Part shown: one piece after another, positions 1 through 9,333 of the stretch
Layout of the letters: every line of letters starts with the position of its first letter
Position numbering within the stretch: position 1 is the first letter of the stretch
Assembly (NCBI GenBank): GCA_028685185.1
Contig: JAQUEK010000002.1
Coordinates: 118,520-182,519, forward strand
DNA length: 64,000 nt
Direction of reading: 5' to 3'
From: Candidatus Altimarinota bacterium
GTDB taxonomy: Bacteria; Patescibacteriota; Gracilibacteria; BD1-5; UBA2023
The notes under the pieces: generated by a model
Databases searched by the model: none
Told to the model about the DNA's origin: nothing
What the model saw: only the letters and a program-made list of their open reading frames with translations
Position numbers and translations under genes: made by a program

Positions 1-1699
1 AAGCTTCCTTTACTACAAAATTTATCGGCTTTCAGACAATATTTCATAATATTCATTTAAGTGCGATTATTCATTCATCTATCTTATCTATTCAAGTCAA
101 TCCCAATTTCATGATTTTTGCAGTTCATTTTATGAGCTTCTTATTCAGTTCTAAAGGGATTCAAGTTATAGAATCGAATTTTTCAATGACTTCAATTGAT
201 TTTTTTGTCGCTTTTATAGCCCCTTTTGCCAAATTGTTCTCTACTGATACCAAAGCATCATTAACAACCTTATTAACTCATTTTTTAGGTACGATAAGTC
301 ATCATGTACGAGATAATTCTGTAGCTATTCATTTTATCGGTTCTGGTAAGTCTTTCAATAGTTTTGTGTTTCATTTCTCGATTTCTTTAAGTATCTCCAT
401 AAGCTTCTCTCAATCCATTCAAGTTTTTCATCTTACTTTTGAAACTGTTTCAATGGCTTTATTAAGATCTTTCCATGTCTTTACCTTATTTAATTCAAAC
501 ACTTTTTCAAATCATTCTATAAAAGATCAGAATTTTACATTCAAAGGAAGGATTTTTTTCAATTTTCAGAAACCTTTAACTCATAGGATCGATCATGCGA
601 ACTGTCAGAAAATGTTTCAGATCATTTCTGCCTGTTTTCCTGGATCTTTTTCAGCAGCTATTTTCTGCATAGATTCAGTTATTCATTTTTCCACTGCACT
701 GAAAAAGTCAGTAAGCAGTTTTTTGTGTTTCGTTCTTTTGTAATAATCTATCGCAACTCATATCATTTCTCAAGTCTTATCTCTTGACTCCTGATGTACA
801 GCATTCGAATACAAGAATTTCATACCTCAGACTAACATCATTATAGGAGCTATCACGGCTGCATCTGCAGTTCATTTCAGTAATCACCATGTTCAATTAA
901 TTCATAATAATGTCAATTCTGGAATTTCATCAAGATGATTAAGGAAAAGATCCTTAACTTTCGGATCCTTAAGTCTTTCTTTTAAAATAGTTTCATATTG
1001 TCTCTTTACAGATTCAAGCTGTTTCAATTGGATTGAATTACAAGTTTTAGACCTTTTCAATTCAGAATAATCCCTCAAAAAATCTATATATGACCTGAAT
1101 AACATATCTTTTGATGTTTCGATCGCATTTACATAGATATCTCTGTTATTTCAGAAATATTTGTTCATTATTATAGAATTATCAAGAAAATCCGAGAATA
1201 ACGTGCTGTTTTTCTTAAAATCGTTATTAATTCATTCTATATTTTGCTGAACTCAGTTTCAGATATTCTTATACTTAAGGATTTTCCTTTCTGCCTTTAT
1301 CGTTCATGATTCATTTTCTTTCTTAAGGATCGAATCAAGTCTCGAAACTATATTATTTATATCATCTGCAGAGCTTTTTACTTCCACTCAATTGACTACA
1401 CTGTTAAAAACCAATACTATATTCGATTTATCGGTTGAAAAATAAACCTTATTCTCGACTCATCAATTCTCTCATCAGATATTATGCTTCTTAAGCACCC
1501 AGTTCAAAATCTTGATAAGTTCTTGCTTTCAATCAAGTTCTTTACTTCAAAGCGAATTCAGAGATTGAATCTTTGAATTAAGATTCTCAAATTTCTTGAG
1601 ATTCCCTTGAAATCTCACAACTTTTTCATTGTTTGGTCCGTTTTTCTCTTCTTTCCTTATAAAGGAATTATCAAGATTATCTTTTTTGTTTTCTGACAT
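1..1699 (-). CDS. Large hypothetical protein, C-terminus cut by window edge
   Basis: Minus-strand frame open from the ATG at 1697-1699 to the left edge with no TAA/TAG (at least 566 codons), when UGA is read as Gly. I read the first 900 bases of this frame codon by codon. The N-terminus (MSENKKDNLDNSF) is charged and without signal peptide; the middle is lysine- and asparagine-rich and probably helical, and around residues 265-300 there is a Gly/Ala-rich stretch. It starts 4 nt after the stop of the 96-aa gene upstream, so the two are probably co-transcribed. No family recognised; function unknown. Confidence 0.75.
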
Positions 1700-1703
1700 A
1701 TTT

Positions 1704-1994
1704 TTATATTAGTAATTCGTTATCAATATTTATCAACTCTATTTCCTTATCATTACTCTGTATGTAATCAAGCATCTTTGTGATTATCTTGGAGGAATCC
1801 TGATTTATGATATCAAATATTTCCTCTTCTTTGGCCGAATAATAACTGAAAAAATCCGTCAGAAGAGATCTTATCTCATCATTTAAAGGATTATCCAATA
1901 ATTTTCTCTTGGAATTTTCATCAATTAAAAAAGAATATCGAATCATTTCCTTCAATTCGGTATCCTTATGATCTTCTATTAAATCTTCCTCCAT
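1704..1994 (-). CDS. Small acidic hypothetical protein (96 aa)
   Basis: Complete ORF with TAA stop and no UGA codon, beginning MEEDLIEDHKDTELKEMI. It is strongly acidic and predicted helical, with no membrane segment or cysteine. It sits 4 nt upstream of the large unknown gene on the same strand, which suggests a two-gene unit and perhaps partner proteins. Short acidic helical proteins of this sort recur in CPR genomes, but I do not recognise a named family. Confidence 0.7.
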   Translation of the reverse strand: MEEDLIEDHKDTELKEMIRYSFLIDENSKRKLLDNPLNDEIRSLLTDFFSYYSAKEEEIFDIINQDSSKIITKMLDYIQSNDKEIELINIDNELLI

Positions 1995-2078
1995 TCAATA
2001 AGTTTAAAAATATGACTTCATGTTATCATAAAATCATATTTAAAGCAAAAAAACGGCATCAATGCTGATATTTTTCAT

Positions 2079-3791
2079 TTATTTCTTTTTCCTTCAGAAT
2101 TTCTCTCGTATCCTTTTGGCTTCTTTCTCTCATATCTTCTCTTCTAATGTAAAGTTCAGATGAGCCTCCTCATCAAACAAAGAAGCATCGAAATCCAGTC
2201 ATCTTTCAAGCCTGAACTTATAATCATCATAATTTCAATAGCTCAATTTCAATTCTTGATCCTTTATTATCCAAAGATGTGTAGCTATCTTATTTATGAA
2301 ATATCTATCGTGTGATATGAAAAGGATGGTTCATTTGAATTTAAGGAGCTCTTTTTCGAGCGCTTCGCGGAAATCATAGTCAAGATGATTCGTAGGCTCA
2401 TCAAGAACAAGAAAATTACAGTCTTTCTGCCCAAGTATCGCGAAAAGTATCTTGCTTATCTGTCAACCAGAAAATTCCCTGACTTTCTTATCCAAATCAT
2501 CCTTATCGAAAAGGTAATTCGATAGGATTGCTGTAAGTTTTTCAGTAGAATAATCGAGTCATGAACGGATGAAGTTCTCTCTCAATGTCTTATCTTTATC
2601 AAGTTCTTCATGAAGCTGCGAATAATAGCTTATCTGCAATCATTTTCATCTTGAGATATGACCTTCCAATGGTTCTATCTCATCCAGTATGGTTTTTATC
2701 AGAGTCGATTTTCCTACTCAATTCTCTCATATTATTCAGATTTTCTGTCATAATGTCAGCTCGGTTTCAGATATGAAAAAAAGAGGTTCTTTCCTTCAAA
2801 TGAATATTTCCTTAAAATAAAGGAGCTGTCTGTTCGGAGCTTCTGAAAAATTGAAGCTGAATTTCGGTTTTTTCGGTATATATGGTTTTTCTATGATATC
2901 GATCTTTTCCAATGCCTTTCATCTGCTTTTTGCCATTCAGGCTCTGCTTCAAGCTCTGAATCTGCTTATCAGCTTCTTTTCCTTATCTATGAATTCCTGC
3001 TGCCTATCGAAATTCTCAAGAAGAATCTCTTCCTTTTTCGCCTTTTCCTTAACATAATAGGAATAGTTTCAATTATAGGTCTCAATAGGCCTTACAGGAA
3101 GAAGCTCATAGGTCTTTGAACATGTCTTATCGAGAAAATCCCTATCGTGTGAGATTATTATATAACCTCACTTCCATATGCTTTTCAGATAATTTTCAAG
3201 CCATTCCACAGATGCAAGATCTATGAAATTCGTCGGCTCATCCAAAAGCAGGAAATCAGGTGACTGCAGAAGAATCTTAGCTAAAGCCACTTTTGTCCTT
3301 TGTCATCAGCTTATCTCAACAACCTTCTTATCAAGCAGATCAAGTATTCATAATCAGTTTGAAACTCTGGCGATCTTATTCTGATATTCATATCATCAGA
3401 TATTGTTGAAATATTCTATTAGCTGCGAATATTCTCAGATTATTCACATATCATCGGATTTCTCATTCATCAGCTTCTCGAGAACATCAAGCTTTTTTTC
3501 AGTTTCGATAATCGCTTCAAATGCCTCTTTAAGTTCATCTTTAACAAGCTTCTGTTCATCATCGAAAAATATCTGTGCAAGATATCATAGGCTTAATGAT
3601 CAGATATTCTCAATATTTCATGAAAAATCGCTTATCTCTCAGGTAAGAATCTTCAGAAGCGATGTCTTCCCTACTCAATTTCATCAAACTATCGATATCC
3701 TATCCTTCTCATTCACAAGGAAAGAAATATCTTTCAAAATCTCTTTTTTATTGTTCTCATAAAGGTCTACCTTTATCTTCAGATGCCTCAT
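2079..3791 (-). CDS. ABC-F family ATPase (translation factor type)
   Basis: 570 aa, two ABC ATPase domains in one chain and no membrane segments, which defines the ABC-F class (Uup/EttA/antibiotic-resistance type). The first domain has a Walker A loop (VGGNGVGKTSLL), ISGGQRTKVALAK signature and LLLDEPTNFID Walker B; the second has GENGVGKSTL, FSGGQISKILFA and LVLDEPTNHLDY. Between them lies a charged linker helix that in this family reaches into the ribosomal exit-site region. Several loop glycines are UGA. Such proteins bind the ribosome and modulate elongation; which subtype this is cannot be told by eye. Convergent with nothing; a weak hairpin with T-run follows at about 2047-2070. Confidence 0.93.
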
Positions 3792-3958
3792 TAATTTAAA
3801 ATTACTTCTATTGTCTGTTATTCTAGAATCTATTATCTCTCGCATATATATCACATTCAAGTATACAAAAATATGCCGATAATCAAGAAAAATATTATTT
3901 TTTTGGACTTTTCAGATGTTTCTGATACTATTAAATCAATTAAAATTATTAAATCAAT

Positions 3959-4345
3959 ATGAACACACAACTTGAGATAGTGATGAAGATCATAGATGAT
4001 ATATCAATATATGAGCTTATCTGAGAAATAGACGAAACCAATGCTGATAATACATTCAAGGAAATATTCGACACATTTTTCTGAAAAAAAATAATATATG
4101 ATCTTTGACAACTTACGCATGGTAATTCAAAATTCATCGGCTATCTCATAAACATGAACGAATTCATAGAGGAAAAAGGGTGAAAGATGTATATCGCAAA
4201 CTGCATCGATCCTTTGAAAGACATATTGGAGCTTGCATGAATAGATAAGATGATAAATATGTCAGATACTCTGGAAAAGGCTATAATTGAGATAAATTCA
4301 GACAATACACCTACATTATTCACAAGGATTCAGCAGGAAAATTAA
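3959..4345 (+). CDS. STAS-domain protein (anti-sigma factor antagonist-like)
   Basis: 128 aa, cytoplasmic, single STAS domain. The pattern THGNSKFIGYLINMNEF followed by EEKGGKMYIANC and LKDILELAGIDKMINM matches the SpoIIAA/RsbV-type fold: the Ser in GNSK sits where the phosphorylatable serine lies, and the LELAGIDK segment is the typical last helix. Members bind anti-sigma kinases or act in stressosome-like switches. No kinase or sigma factor is encoded nearby, so the partner is unknown. It ends 65 nt before tRNA-Phe. Confidence 0.8.
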
Positions 4346-4363
4346 ATAACTTTTCAAAAAAAT

Positions 4364-4390
4364 TTGATTTATCTTATTTTTTTATATAAT
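4364..4390 (+). promoter_or_regulatory. Promoter of tRNA-Phe
   Basis: TTGATT (4364-4369) and perfect TATAAT (4385-4390) with a 15-nt spacer, 20 nt before the mature tRNA 5' end. The same TTGATT-N15-TATAAT arrangement recurs at 54139 and 57043, so it may be a host promoter type. Confidence 0.6.
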
Positions 4391-4410
4391 AAGCTCACTT
4401 TTATAAGTAT

Positions 4411-4485
4411 GGCGGGGTAGCTCAGTGGTAGAGCAGAGGCCTGAAAAGCCTTGTGTCGGTAGTTCAATTCTACTCCTCGCCACCA
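4411..4485 (+). tRNA. tRNA-Phe (GAA), integration target
   Basis: Full cloverleaf: acceptor GGCGGGG pairs with CCTCGCC (one G-U), D-arm AGCTC...GAGC, anticodon stem GAGGC/GCCTT around loop CTGAAAA with anticodon GAA, T-loop TTCAATT, and an encoded CCA. The 3' 45 bases (4441-4485) recur exactly at 14690-14734, showing that an element integrated here and rebuilt the gene with its own 3' half. Confidence 0.95.
4441..4485 (+). repeat. Left attachment repeat (att), 45 bp
   Basis: Identical over 45 bp to 14690-14734, starting at the anticodon loop and ending at CCA. The neighbouring bases differ on both sides. Together with the integrase gene next to the right copy this marks both ends of the element. 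Confidence 0.93.
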
Positions 4486-5053
4486 TAAATTGCATAAAAT
4501 AAACTAAATTTTACTATAAAAATTACTCTTAAATCTTCCTAACGACCATAAACCGAAAGGCCTTGTGTCGCTAACATTTATATAATTTGAGGCCTTGCTC
4601 TCAAATAAGCCAAAAACATAACTTCTAAAAAGACCTATTAAATTAAGTCTTTTTTTGTTATCTAAAAAAAATACAAAAATAAATTATAAAAATAAAAAAA
4701 TAATCTTCTAAAAATAAATTAATCTAACTGCGTTAAAATTATCTAGCAAGATATCTTTTCCTTGCGTAAAAAAATATGATCTTTTAAAAAAAATAAAAGG
4801 TCTATCAGCAAGCCTGCTATTGATAACTTTTTATATAATAACCTATAAAAAACTTACTTTAAAAATCTATACCGCCGTACATAGATAATGTACGGCGATT
4901 GAAACCATTGAACCCGACTTTATCTCTTAACTAACCGAATCCTCGTAACAAAATAGACAAAATAAAACCCCACTTTTACAAAAATAATTGATATTGTCTA
5001 TTCAAAAAAAGCTATTAATGGCTTTATTATAATATTTCTTAACTTTATGAAAA
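4486..5053. other. Left non-coding region of the element
   Basis: About 570 bp with no convincing gene. It holds a degenerate copy of the tRNA anticodon/variable region (about 4553-4571, GCCTTGTGTCG core), a weak terminator-like hairpin (4627-4656) ending in seven Ts, and a GC-rich perfect hairpin at 4873-4897. It probably contains the early promoter and replication signals; low-complexity A/T runs fill the rest. Confidence 0.5.
4873..4897 (+). other. Perfect 10-bp GC-rich hairpin, candidate replication nick site/origin
   Basis: CGCCGTACAT, loop AGATA, ATGTACGGCG: a perfect 10-bp stem in otherwise very AT-rich sequence, about 330 bp before the replication initiator. Rolling-circle origins often place the nick in or beside such a hairpin. 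Function is inferred from position and shape. Confidence 0.45.
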
Positions 5054-5185
5054 ATGAGTTTTTCAAAAGAACAGATATTACAAGCTTTAAAAGAATCTAC
5101 TTCTGATCAAAATAAAGTTTTACAATGAGATAAATTAGATTTTATCAAAGAAATTCTTGATTTTATATTCCCAAAACAAAAATAA
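5054..5185 (+). CDS. Small hypothetical phage protein (43 aa)
   Basis: Short ORF MSFSKEQILQALKE... with one UGA, ending FPKQK, TAA. Helical and charged, no membrane segment. Its last codons form the A-rich AAACAAAAATAAAT motif that precedes many element genes, so its stop is embedded in the start signal of the next gene. First gene of the replication block; function unknown. An alternative start lies a few bases upstream in another frame. Confidence 0.55.
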
Positions 5186-5205
5186 ATATTCCTTAAATCT
5201 TATTT

Positions 5206-6279
5206 ATGAATATTTCGCCTGAAACTCCTTTCAAGGCGATTGACTTTATAAAAGGTAAAACCTCATATATCTATTATGAGAATATAGACTTTTTGACTGT
5301 TAGATTATCTCCAAACATTCCATTAATAATCAAGTTGAACGGTCTAGTCAATAATAATGACACTCATTTACTGGATATTGAAGATTTAAAATTTGTTTAT
5401 TTTTGACTTGTTAACGGTAATCTGCAGAAAGTTATTCACTTAAAGGATAAATACGATAACATACTCGCTTTTATTCATATTAAGCAAGACTCCTTTAAAA
5501 TTGATTGAAAAAAGAAAAATCCGAAAAACTATTCTACTGATATAGAATTCGTTTGATTATTCTTTTATTACTATTCATATCTTTTTGATTATATCTGTGA
5601 AATATTTGAAATTGATAAAAATAAGAAAAATATCGTAAAAAGAATTGATTATTGTTTCGATATAGCCTGAATTACTCTTTTTGATATTCTTAAATTTCGT
5701 TTCAATACTTCTGATAAATCGCAAGAAAATAATTTTTGAACCTATAAAACATATTATCGCCTAAAAAATGAACGTCATCAATTCGTTCTATATGATAAAA
5801 AATATCAGATCTTGGATGAAAAAAAATTTAAGCAAAAAATCTGAACAGTTCATATTTTTAAAAAATATCTTGATCTTAATTTTCCGATAACTCGATACGA
5901 ATATAGAAAAATGGCAAAGCCACTTTCAGAATTAACTGAAAACTCTATAAATCATTTATTCGATTATATTAGATCATATGCCGTTGATTATTTTAATTCT
6001 AAGATTGATTTAGATTTTAATAATCTTTTTTTATATACCGAACATAAACCACGTATCTATCGTGATGATACTTTAGTCAATACTTTAACTGCTAAAAAGA
6101 TTGAAAAATATTTGACTATGTCTATGGCTTATGCTGATAATTTCATTCTTCTTAAATCTGAGCGTAAATTCTTTGATTATCTTTCTTCAAAATTCTGAAA
6201 AAGGATAATGAGATATTTTGTTGATTTATATAAGCGTACTGAAGATATTGAATTCTTGGCTTTGTTCGATAAAAAATAA
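5206..6279 (+). CDS. Replication initiation protein, Rep_trans/inovirus gpII-like
   Basis: 357 aa. Three landmarks in the right order match the Rep_trans (PF02486-type) initiators of inoviruses and rolling-circle plasmids: IVKRIDYCFDIAG (the R-x-D acid block), TYYRLKNERHQFVLYDKKY (the substrate/YDK block) and ITRYEYRKM (the R-x-E block). Such proteins nick the double-stranded origin and start rolling-circle synthesis. At least seven UGA codons are read as Gly. It is the longest gene of the left half, and it follows the 43-aa ORF by 20 nt. Start ATG chosen at the first ATG after the A-rich motif. The exact catalytic tyrosine is not assigned. Confidence 0.75.
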
Positions 6280-6304
6280 TTTAATTACTAATACAAAAAC
6301 AAAT

Positions 6305-6616
6305 ATGTGAAGTGCCACAAGTGATAACCTATTTAAACAAGCTGAATTTATAGCAAATCAGCAATACACCGAAGAAGATATCAGACTTTTATTATCTTGT
6401 CTTTCGGAAGAAGAAAAAAAGCTTTTAGATAAGCATATTTATGCTATTAAATGACAGCATGATTATCGTCAAATCGTACTAGCTTGGTGTTCAGTCGTTG
6501 AATTATCTATCTTAAAGCAAGCTAGATTAAAAAATCTTTCCAAAAAAATACCAATTATTCTTATTAATCCAAAAGGAAAGCAAGATTTGACTCATAAAGT
6601 TCGTTTTATTTCTTAA
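6305..6616 (+). CDS. Hypothetical phage protein (103 aa)
   Basis: Starts MGSATSDNLFKQAEF (second codon UGA) right after ACAAAAACAAAT. Charged, soluble, helical; middle segment has QHDYRQIVLAWCSVVELSIL, an amphipathic helix, and the C-terminus is basic (LINPKGKQDLTHKVRF). By position after the initiator it could be a replication accessory or DNA-binding protein; not recognised. Confidence 0.65.
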
Positions 6617-6629
6617 ATCAAAAATAAAT

Positions 6630-6812
6630 ATGTTTAATAAACTTTTTTTATTAAAAATTTTTCTTCCGTTGTCTTTATCTTCTTTAACTTCATTATTATT
6701 ATTTTGAAAATTTACAATTTTTGAAATGAATTTTAATGAGTTAGTTATTCATATTTTATTGTGAATTTTTGCTTTGTTAGTTTCAATAATTTTACTTTTT
6801 AAACAAAAATAA
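6630..6812 (+). CDS. Small two-helix membrane protein (60 aa)
   Basis: Basic N-terminus (MFNKLFLLK) and two hydrophobic segments, ending LLFKQK. Preceded by TCAAAAATAAAT at the ATG; its own stop lies within the same motif of the next gene. Resembles the tiny coat-cap or assembly proteins of filamentous phages in size and topology only. Confidence 0.6.
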
Positions 6813-6814
6813 AT

Positions 6815-6985
6815 ATGTCAATTTTTATAATAATTGTTTTGATTTTATCTGTTTCATTGATCTGAATATTAGTTCTTTGATATTATGAAGAACAAAAACA
6901 AATTAAACGCACAAAAGAGCTTTTTAAACGTTCAAAATCTATTTGAATAAAAGGCTTTCCGATAAATCCTAAATATAGGAAATAA
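6815..6985 (+). CDS. Small single-span membrane protein (56 aa)
   Basis: One N-terminal transmembrane helix (MSIFIIIVLILSVSLIG...) followed by a basic tail (KQIKRTKELFKRSKS). The ATG starts 2 nt after the stop of the preceding gene, inside ACAAAAATAAATATG. Topology fits a minor coat or membrane anchor; family unknown. Confidence 0.6.
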
Positions 6986-7014
6986 ATTTTAAATTTTAAA
7001 ACAAAAATAAATAT

Positions 7015-7155
7015 ATGACACCAAAACAAATATCTGATCGCATTATTCAAGTAAAAAATCTTGAATTAATCAATCAAGTCAATCAATGACTTTTAAAATA
7101 TAAAAATCAAAATAGAAATGTCTGAAAAACAAAATCTTGATCGTATAAAAGATAA
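7015..7155 (+). CDS. Short hypothetical ORF (46 aa)
   Basis: MTPKQISDRIIQVKNLEL..., preceded by AAACAAAAATAAAT, with three UGA codons and a basic C-terminus (GKTKSGSYKR). It overlaps the next ORF by 38 nt in another frame. The conserved start motif argues that it is translated; function unknown. Confidence 0.45.
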
Positions 7156-7348
7156 GGATTTCATTAAAAATATGTATCTATATACATATAAAAAAACATG
7201 ACTTTCTTTAAAACAGATTAAACATTTTTTGAATGATTTTACATTTTCCGAAATATTATCTTGAAACTGGGTCAAATGAAAATTTAAACCAAAACAGTTT
7301 GAAGTATACAAAATTGAGTTATCTATAACTTTAAAGCTTATTTTTTAA
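7118..7348 (+). CDS. Hypothetical phage protein (76 aa)
   Basis: MSEKQNLDRIKDKDFIKNM..., basic, soluble, containing KKTGLSLKQIKHFLNDF and a final hydrophobic stretch. It overlaps the 46-aa ORF and lacks the A-rich motif at its ATG, so translation may be coupled. Could bind nucleic acid by charge; not recognised. Confidence 0.5.
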
Positions 7349-7358
7349 ATAAATAATT

Positions 7359-7805
7359 ATGTTTGAACAATTATCACCATTATTGCCTTTATTTTATTTT
7401 CTGTGATTACTTTTTTTATTATGATTAATATGAGTTTGAATTCAAGAAATAGGGTATAGGTATTGAGCTTTTGAAAGACCTATACAATATAATGATTGAG
7501 ATATATTAGAGGAAGAAAAAATTGTTTCTATTGAAAGAAATAGTGATATAAAAGGTAGTTCTAGTTGAAGTTTTGTCCTTTGATTTTGAAGTTTTAGTTG
7601 AAGTATTTGACAAGAAATGCGTTATTATTATTACACTGTTTTTGATGATTGAGATTATAAACTTGATTCAATAAGTGCTGATAATACATATATAAGAGAG
7701 TCAAAAGAATATCCAGCATTATTAAGAATATATAATTCTAATTGAAATAATTATTTTGTTTTAAGAGTTCCTTTTTGAACTATTAAAAAAGAATATAAAA
7801 TTTAA
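7359..7805 (+). CDS. Membrane-anchored hypothetical protein (148 aa)
   Basis: N-terminal transmembrane segment (LLPLFYFLGLLFLLGLIGVG) followed by a soluble, Tyr- and Gly-rich beta-type domain (RYYYYTVFDDGDYKLDS) ending IKKEYKI. About a dozen UGA codons as Gly. Could be an exclusion or minor structural protein exposed on the outside of the membrane; family unknown. Confidence 0.6.
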
Positions 7806-7828
7806 TTTAATACTAAACAAAAATAAAT

Positions 7829-8053
7829 ATGTCCGATAATAATCAAAATCAGAACTATAATTCTAATTATAAAAATAAAAAAATAGATTATAAGCTTTTT
7901 CTGATAATAAGTGTTTCTATAAATTTCGTTTTATTATACTTGTTATATTTTTTATATACTACTCCACTTGATTTAAAAGTTAATGACCTTGCTAAGCAAA
8001 ATAAAGCTACTTATGATACATTAATCAAGATAAAATCAGTTGTAAATAATTAG
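7829..8053 (+). CDS. Single-span membrane protein (74 aa)
   Basis: N-terminus very Asn-rich (MSDNNQNQNYNSNYKNKK), one central transmembrane helix (FLIISVSINFVLLYLLYFLY), then a polar tail. Preceded by AAACAAAAATAAAT at the ATG. No UGA codons because it contains no Gly. Unknown function; probable type II-oriented accessory protein. Confidence 0.6.
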   Translation: MSDNNQNQNYNSNYKNKKIDYKLFLIISVSINFVLLYLLYFLYTTPLDLKVNDLAKQNKATYDTLIKIKSVVNN

Positions 8054-8192
8054 TTATAGGGTAATTCTATTTTTTTGGCTTTGTTATCTATTGACTATTT
8101 AAAAATATATGTTTTTTTTGGTCTTTTTAACTTTTTTTATATTGTTACTGCATACACAAATTTAATTTAATTTTTAATACAAAAATAAATTT

Positions 8193-8408
8193 ATGTCTAA
8201 AAATACAATATTATTTGATTGATGAAAATTGACTGTTACTAATATTAGTTCAGTTAATGAAAAGGATGAAACTTTTGAATACATTGAGATTCAAAATATA
8301 AAAACAAAGAATTGACAAGCTATTATACAAAAAATTACTTTGTCTGTTGATAGATTTGTTGATATGGTTAAGAAATTAAATATTGTCATTAATCCAAAAT
8401 CTGTTTAA
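8193..8408 (+). CDS. Small soluble protein (71 aa), candidate ssDNA-binding protein
   Basis: MSKNTILFDGGKLTVTNIS..., beta-rich pattern of alternating hydrophobic residues and no membrane segment. Its place, last of the replication block and just before the intergenic region and the major coat gene, is where inoviruses keep the single-strand-binding gpV. That is only a positional suggestion. Preceded by ACAAAAATAAAT. Confidence 0.5.
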
Positions 8409-8671
8409 TCCTTTTTTTGAAAAATTGTTCCTTAATTTAAAAAAATCGCTCCCAGTTGGATTATAATATCAGGTTTTTAGCGATACCTCATATTAGCCCC
8501 CTCCTTGGGGGCTTTTTTTGTGCCTTGTTTTCTCTTGCTTGGCAAGTTCAAGAAATAGACGTCTAACGATACTGATCTTGATTTAATGGTCTACCTCCTG
8601 AAAGGTTATAAATCCATACTTGCCAAACAAGAGGCTACAAGCTTCTATTTATTTTTTTAACTTAATTCATT
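8409..8671 (+). other. Intergenic region with stacked inverted repeats (candidate packaging signal/origin)
   Basis: Contains an 11-bp inverted repeat (TAATATCAGGT 8464-8474 with ACCTCATATTA 8485-8495, one mismatch), the terminator at 8496-8519, and a 16-bp inverted repeat (CTCTTGCTTGGCAAGT 8532-8547 against 8618-8633, one mismatch) enclosing 70 nt. Filamentous phages place the packaging hairpin and origins in such a gap; assignment here is by analogy. Confidence 0.5.
8496..8519 (+). terminator. Rho-independent terminator after replication block
   Basis: GCCCCC, loop TCCTT, GGGGGC followed by seven Ts; separates the replication block from the coat gene. Confidence 0.85.
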
Positions 8672-8917
8672 ATGAATAAGTTTAACAAATACTTGTCTCT
8701 AGGTCTATGAGCTGTTTGAGCTTTAGCTACTACTGCAAGTACATTCGCCTCTACTTATACCCTTAGCGGTTCAGAGGTTACAAGTCTTGGATGAGCTTCG
8801 ACTGATATAGCGAACTCATTGTTCTGATCTCTTGCTACACTTCTTCCAGTATTCATTCCATTAATCGTTATCGGTTTTGTGATATGAATGGTTAGAAGCT
8901 ACATCGGTAAAAGATAA
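8672..8917 (+). CDS. Major coat protein, inovirus gpVIII-like
   Basis: 81 aa. A signal peptide (MNKFNKYLSLGLGAVGALATTA, cleavage probably after TFA at residue 26) precedes a 55-aa mature chain: short polar amphipathic part (STYTLSGSEV), one long hydrophobic helix (TLLPVFIPLIVIGFVIGMV) and a basic end (RSYIGKR). This acidic/polar - hydrophobic - basic layout is the hallmark of filamentous phage major coat proteins, where the basic tail contacts DNA. Several Gly are UGA. It is followed by an attenuator-like hairpin, as expected for the most strongly expressed virion gene. Confidence 0.85.
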
Positions 8918-8929
8918 TATTGAACCTGT

Positions 8930-8956
8930 AAGGCGTAATGATAAAGATTACGCTTT
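8930..8956 (+). terminator. Hairpin after major coat gene (partial terminator)
   Basis: GCGTAAT and ATTACGC (8933-8939, 8947-8953) with flanking A/T pairs and loop GATAAAG, then a short T/A tail. A weak terminator just after the coat gene would set its higher expression, as in other inoviruses. Confidence 0.5.
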
Positions 8957-8981
8957 ATGGTTTAACCTTATCTAAAAATAT

Positions 8982-9125
8982 ATGTATTTTGATTTAAGTT
9001 ATATTCAGGCTATATACTATGTTTTCCTTGATATTCTTCCTGTTACTATATTAACTGGTTTTGTCTTTGTATTTTTCTTATTTTGTTTTGAAATGTTTTT
9101 TATTGTATTTTTTAGCAATCGTTAA
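8982..9125 (+). CDS. Small hydrophobic protein (47 aa), coat-like
   Basis: MYFDLSYIQAIYYVFLDIL... followed by a long hydrophobic helix rich in Phe/Val (GFVFVFFLFCFEMFF) and a final NR. Stop TAA is 2 nt before the next ATG. Size, single span and position after the major coat fit the gpVII/gpIX class of end-cap proteins; this is inferred. Confidence 0.55.
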   Translation: MYFDLSYIQAIYYVFLDILPVTILTGFVFVFFLFCFEMFFIVFFSNR

Positions 9126-9127
9126 AT

Positions 9128-9328
9128 ATGAAAACTTTTAATTTTAATCAAGATTGTTCTAATACCTTAACAGCTTCTTGAAGTGTTCAAACTACTTCTT
9201 GTTATTATTCTTTTGATTATACTGAAACACGTGATTTCTTTTTTAATAATTTTCTCCTTGTTGTTATTTGAGTCTATATTTTCTTCAAAATTCTTAGGAC
9301 TATTTTAGATTTATTTTTTAATCGTTAA
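9128..9328 (+). CDS. Small membrane protein (66 aa), minor coat-like
   Basis: Polar, Cys-containing N-terminal half (CSNTLTASGSVQTTSC) and one C-terminal transmembrane helix (NNFLLVVIGVYIFFKIL) followed by basic residues ending FFNR. Topology with the N-terminus outside matches minor coat proteins inserted before virion extrusion. Family not recognised. Confidence 0.55.
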
Positions 9329-9333
9329 TAAAC

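Noticed and set aside
111-743. Long plus-strand ORF (210 aa)
   Set aside because: Antisense shadow of the code-25 minus-strand gene at 1-1699, which is open in one frame over the whole stretch.
2047-2070. Weak hairpin after the ABC-F gene as terminator
   Set aside because: Stem only four to five pairs; not listed as a separate feature.
8109-8168. Very short hydrophobic ORF after the 74-aa phage gene
   Set aside because: No start motif and under 20 codons; may be real but not supportable.
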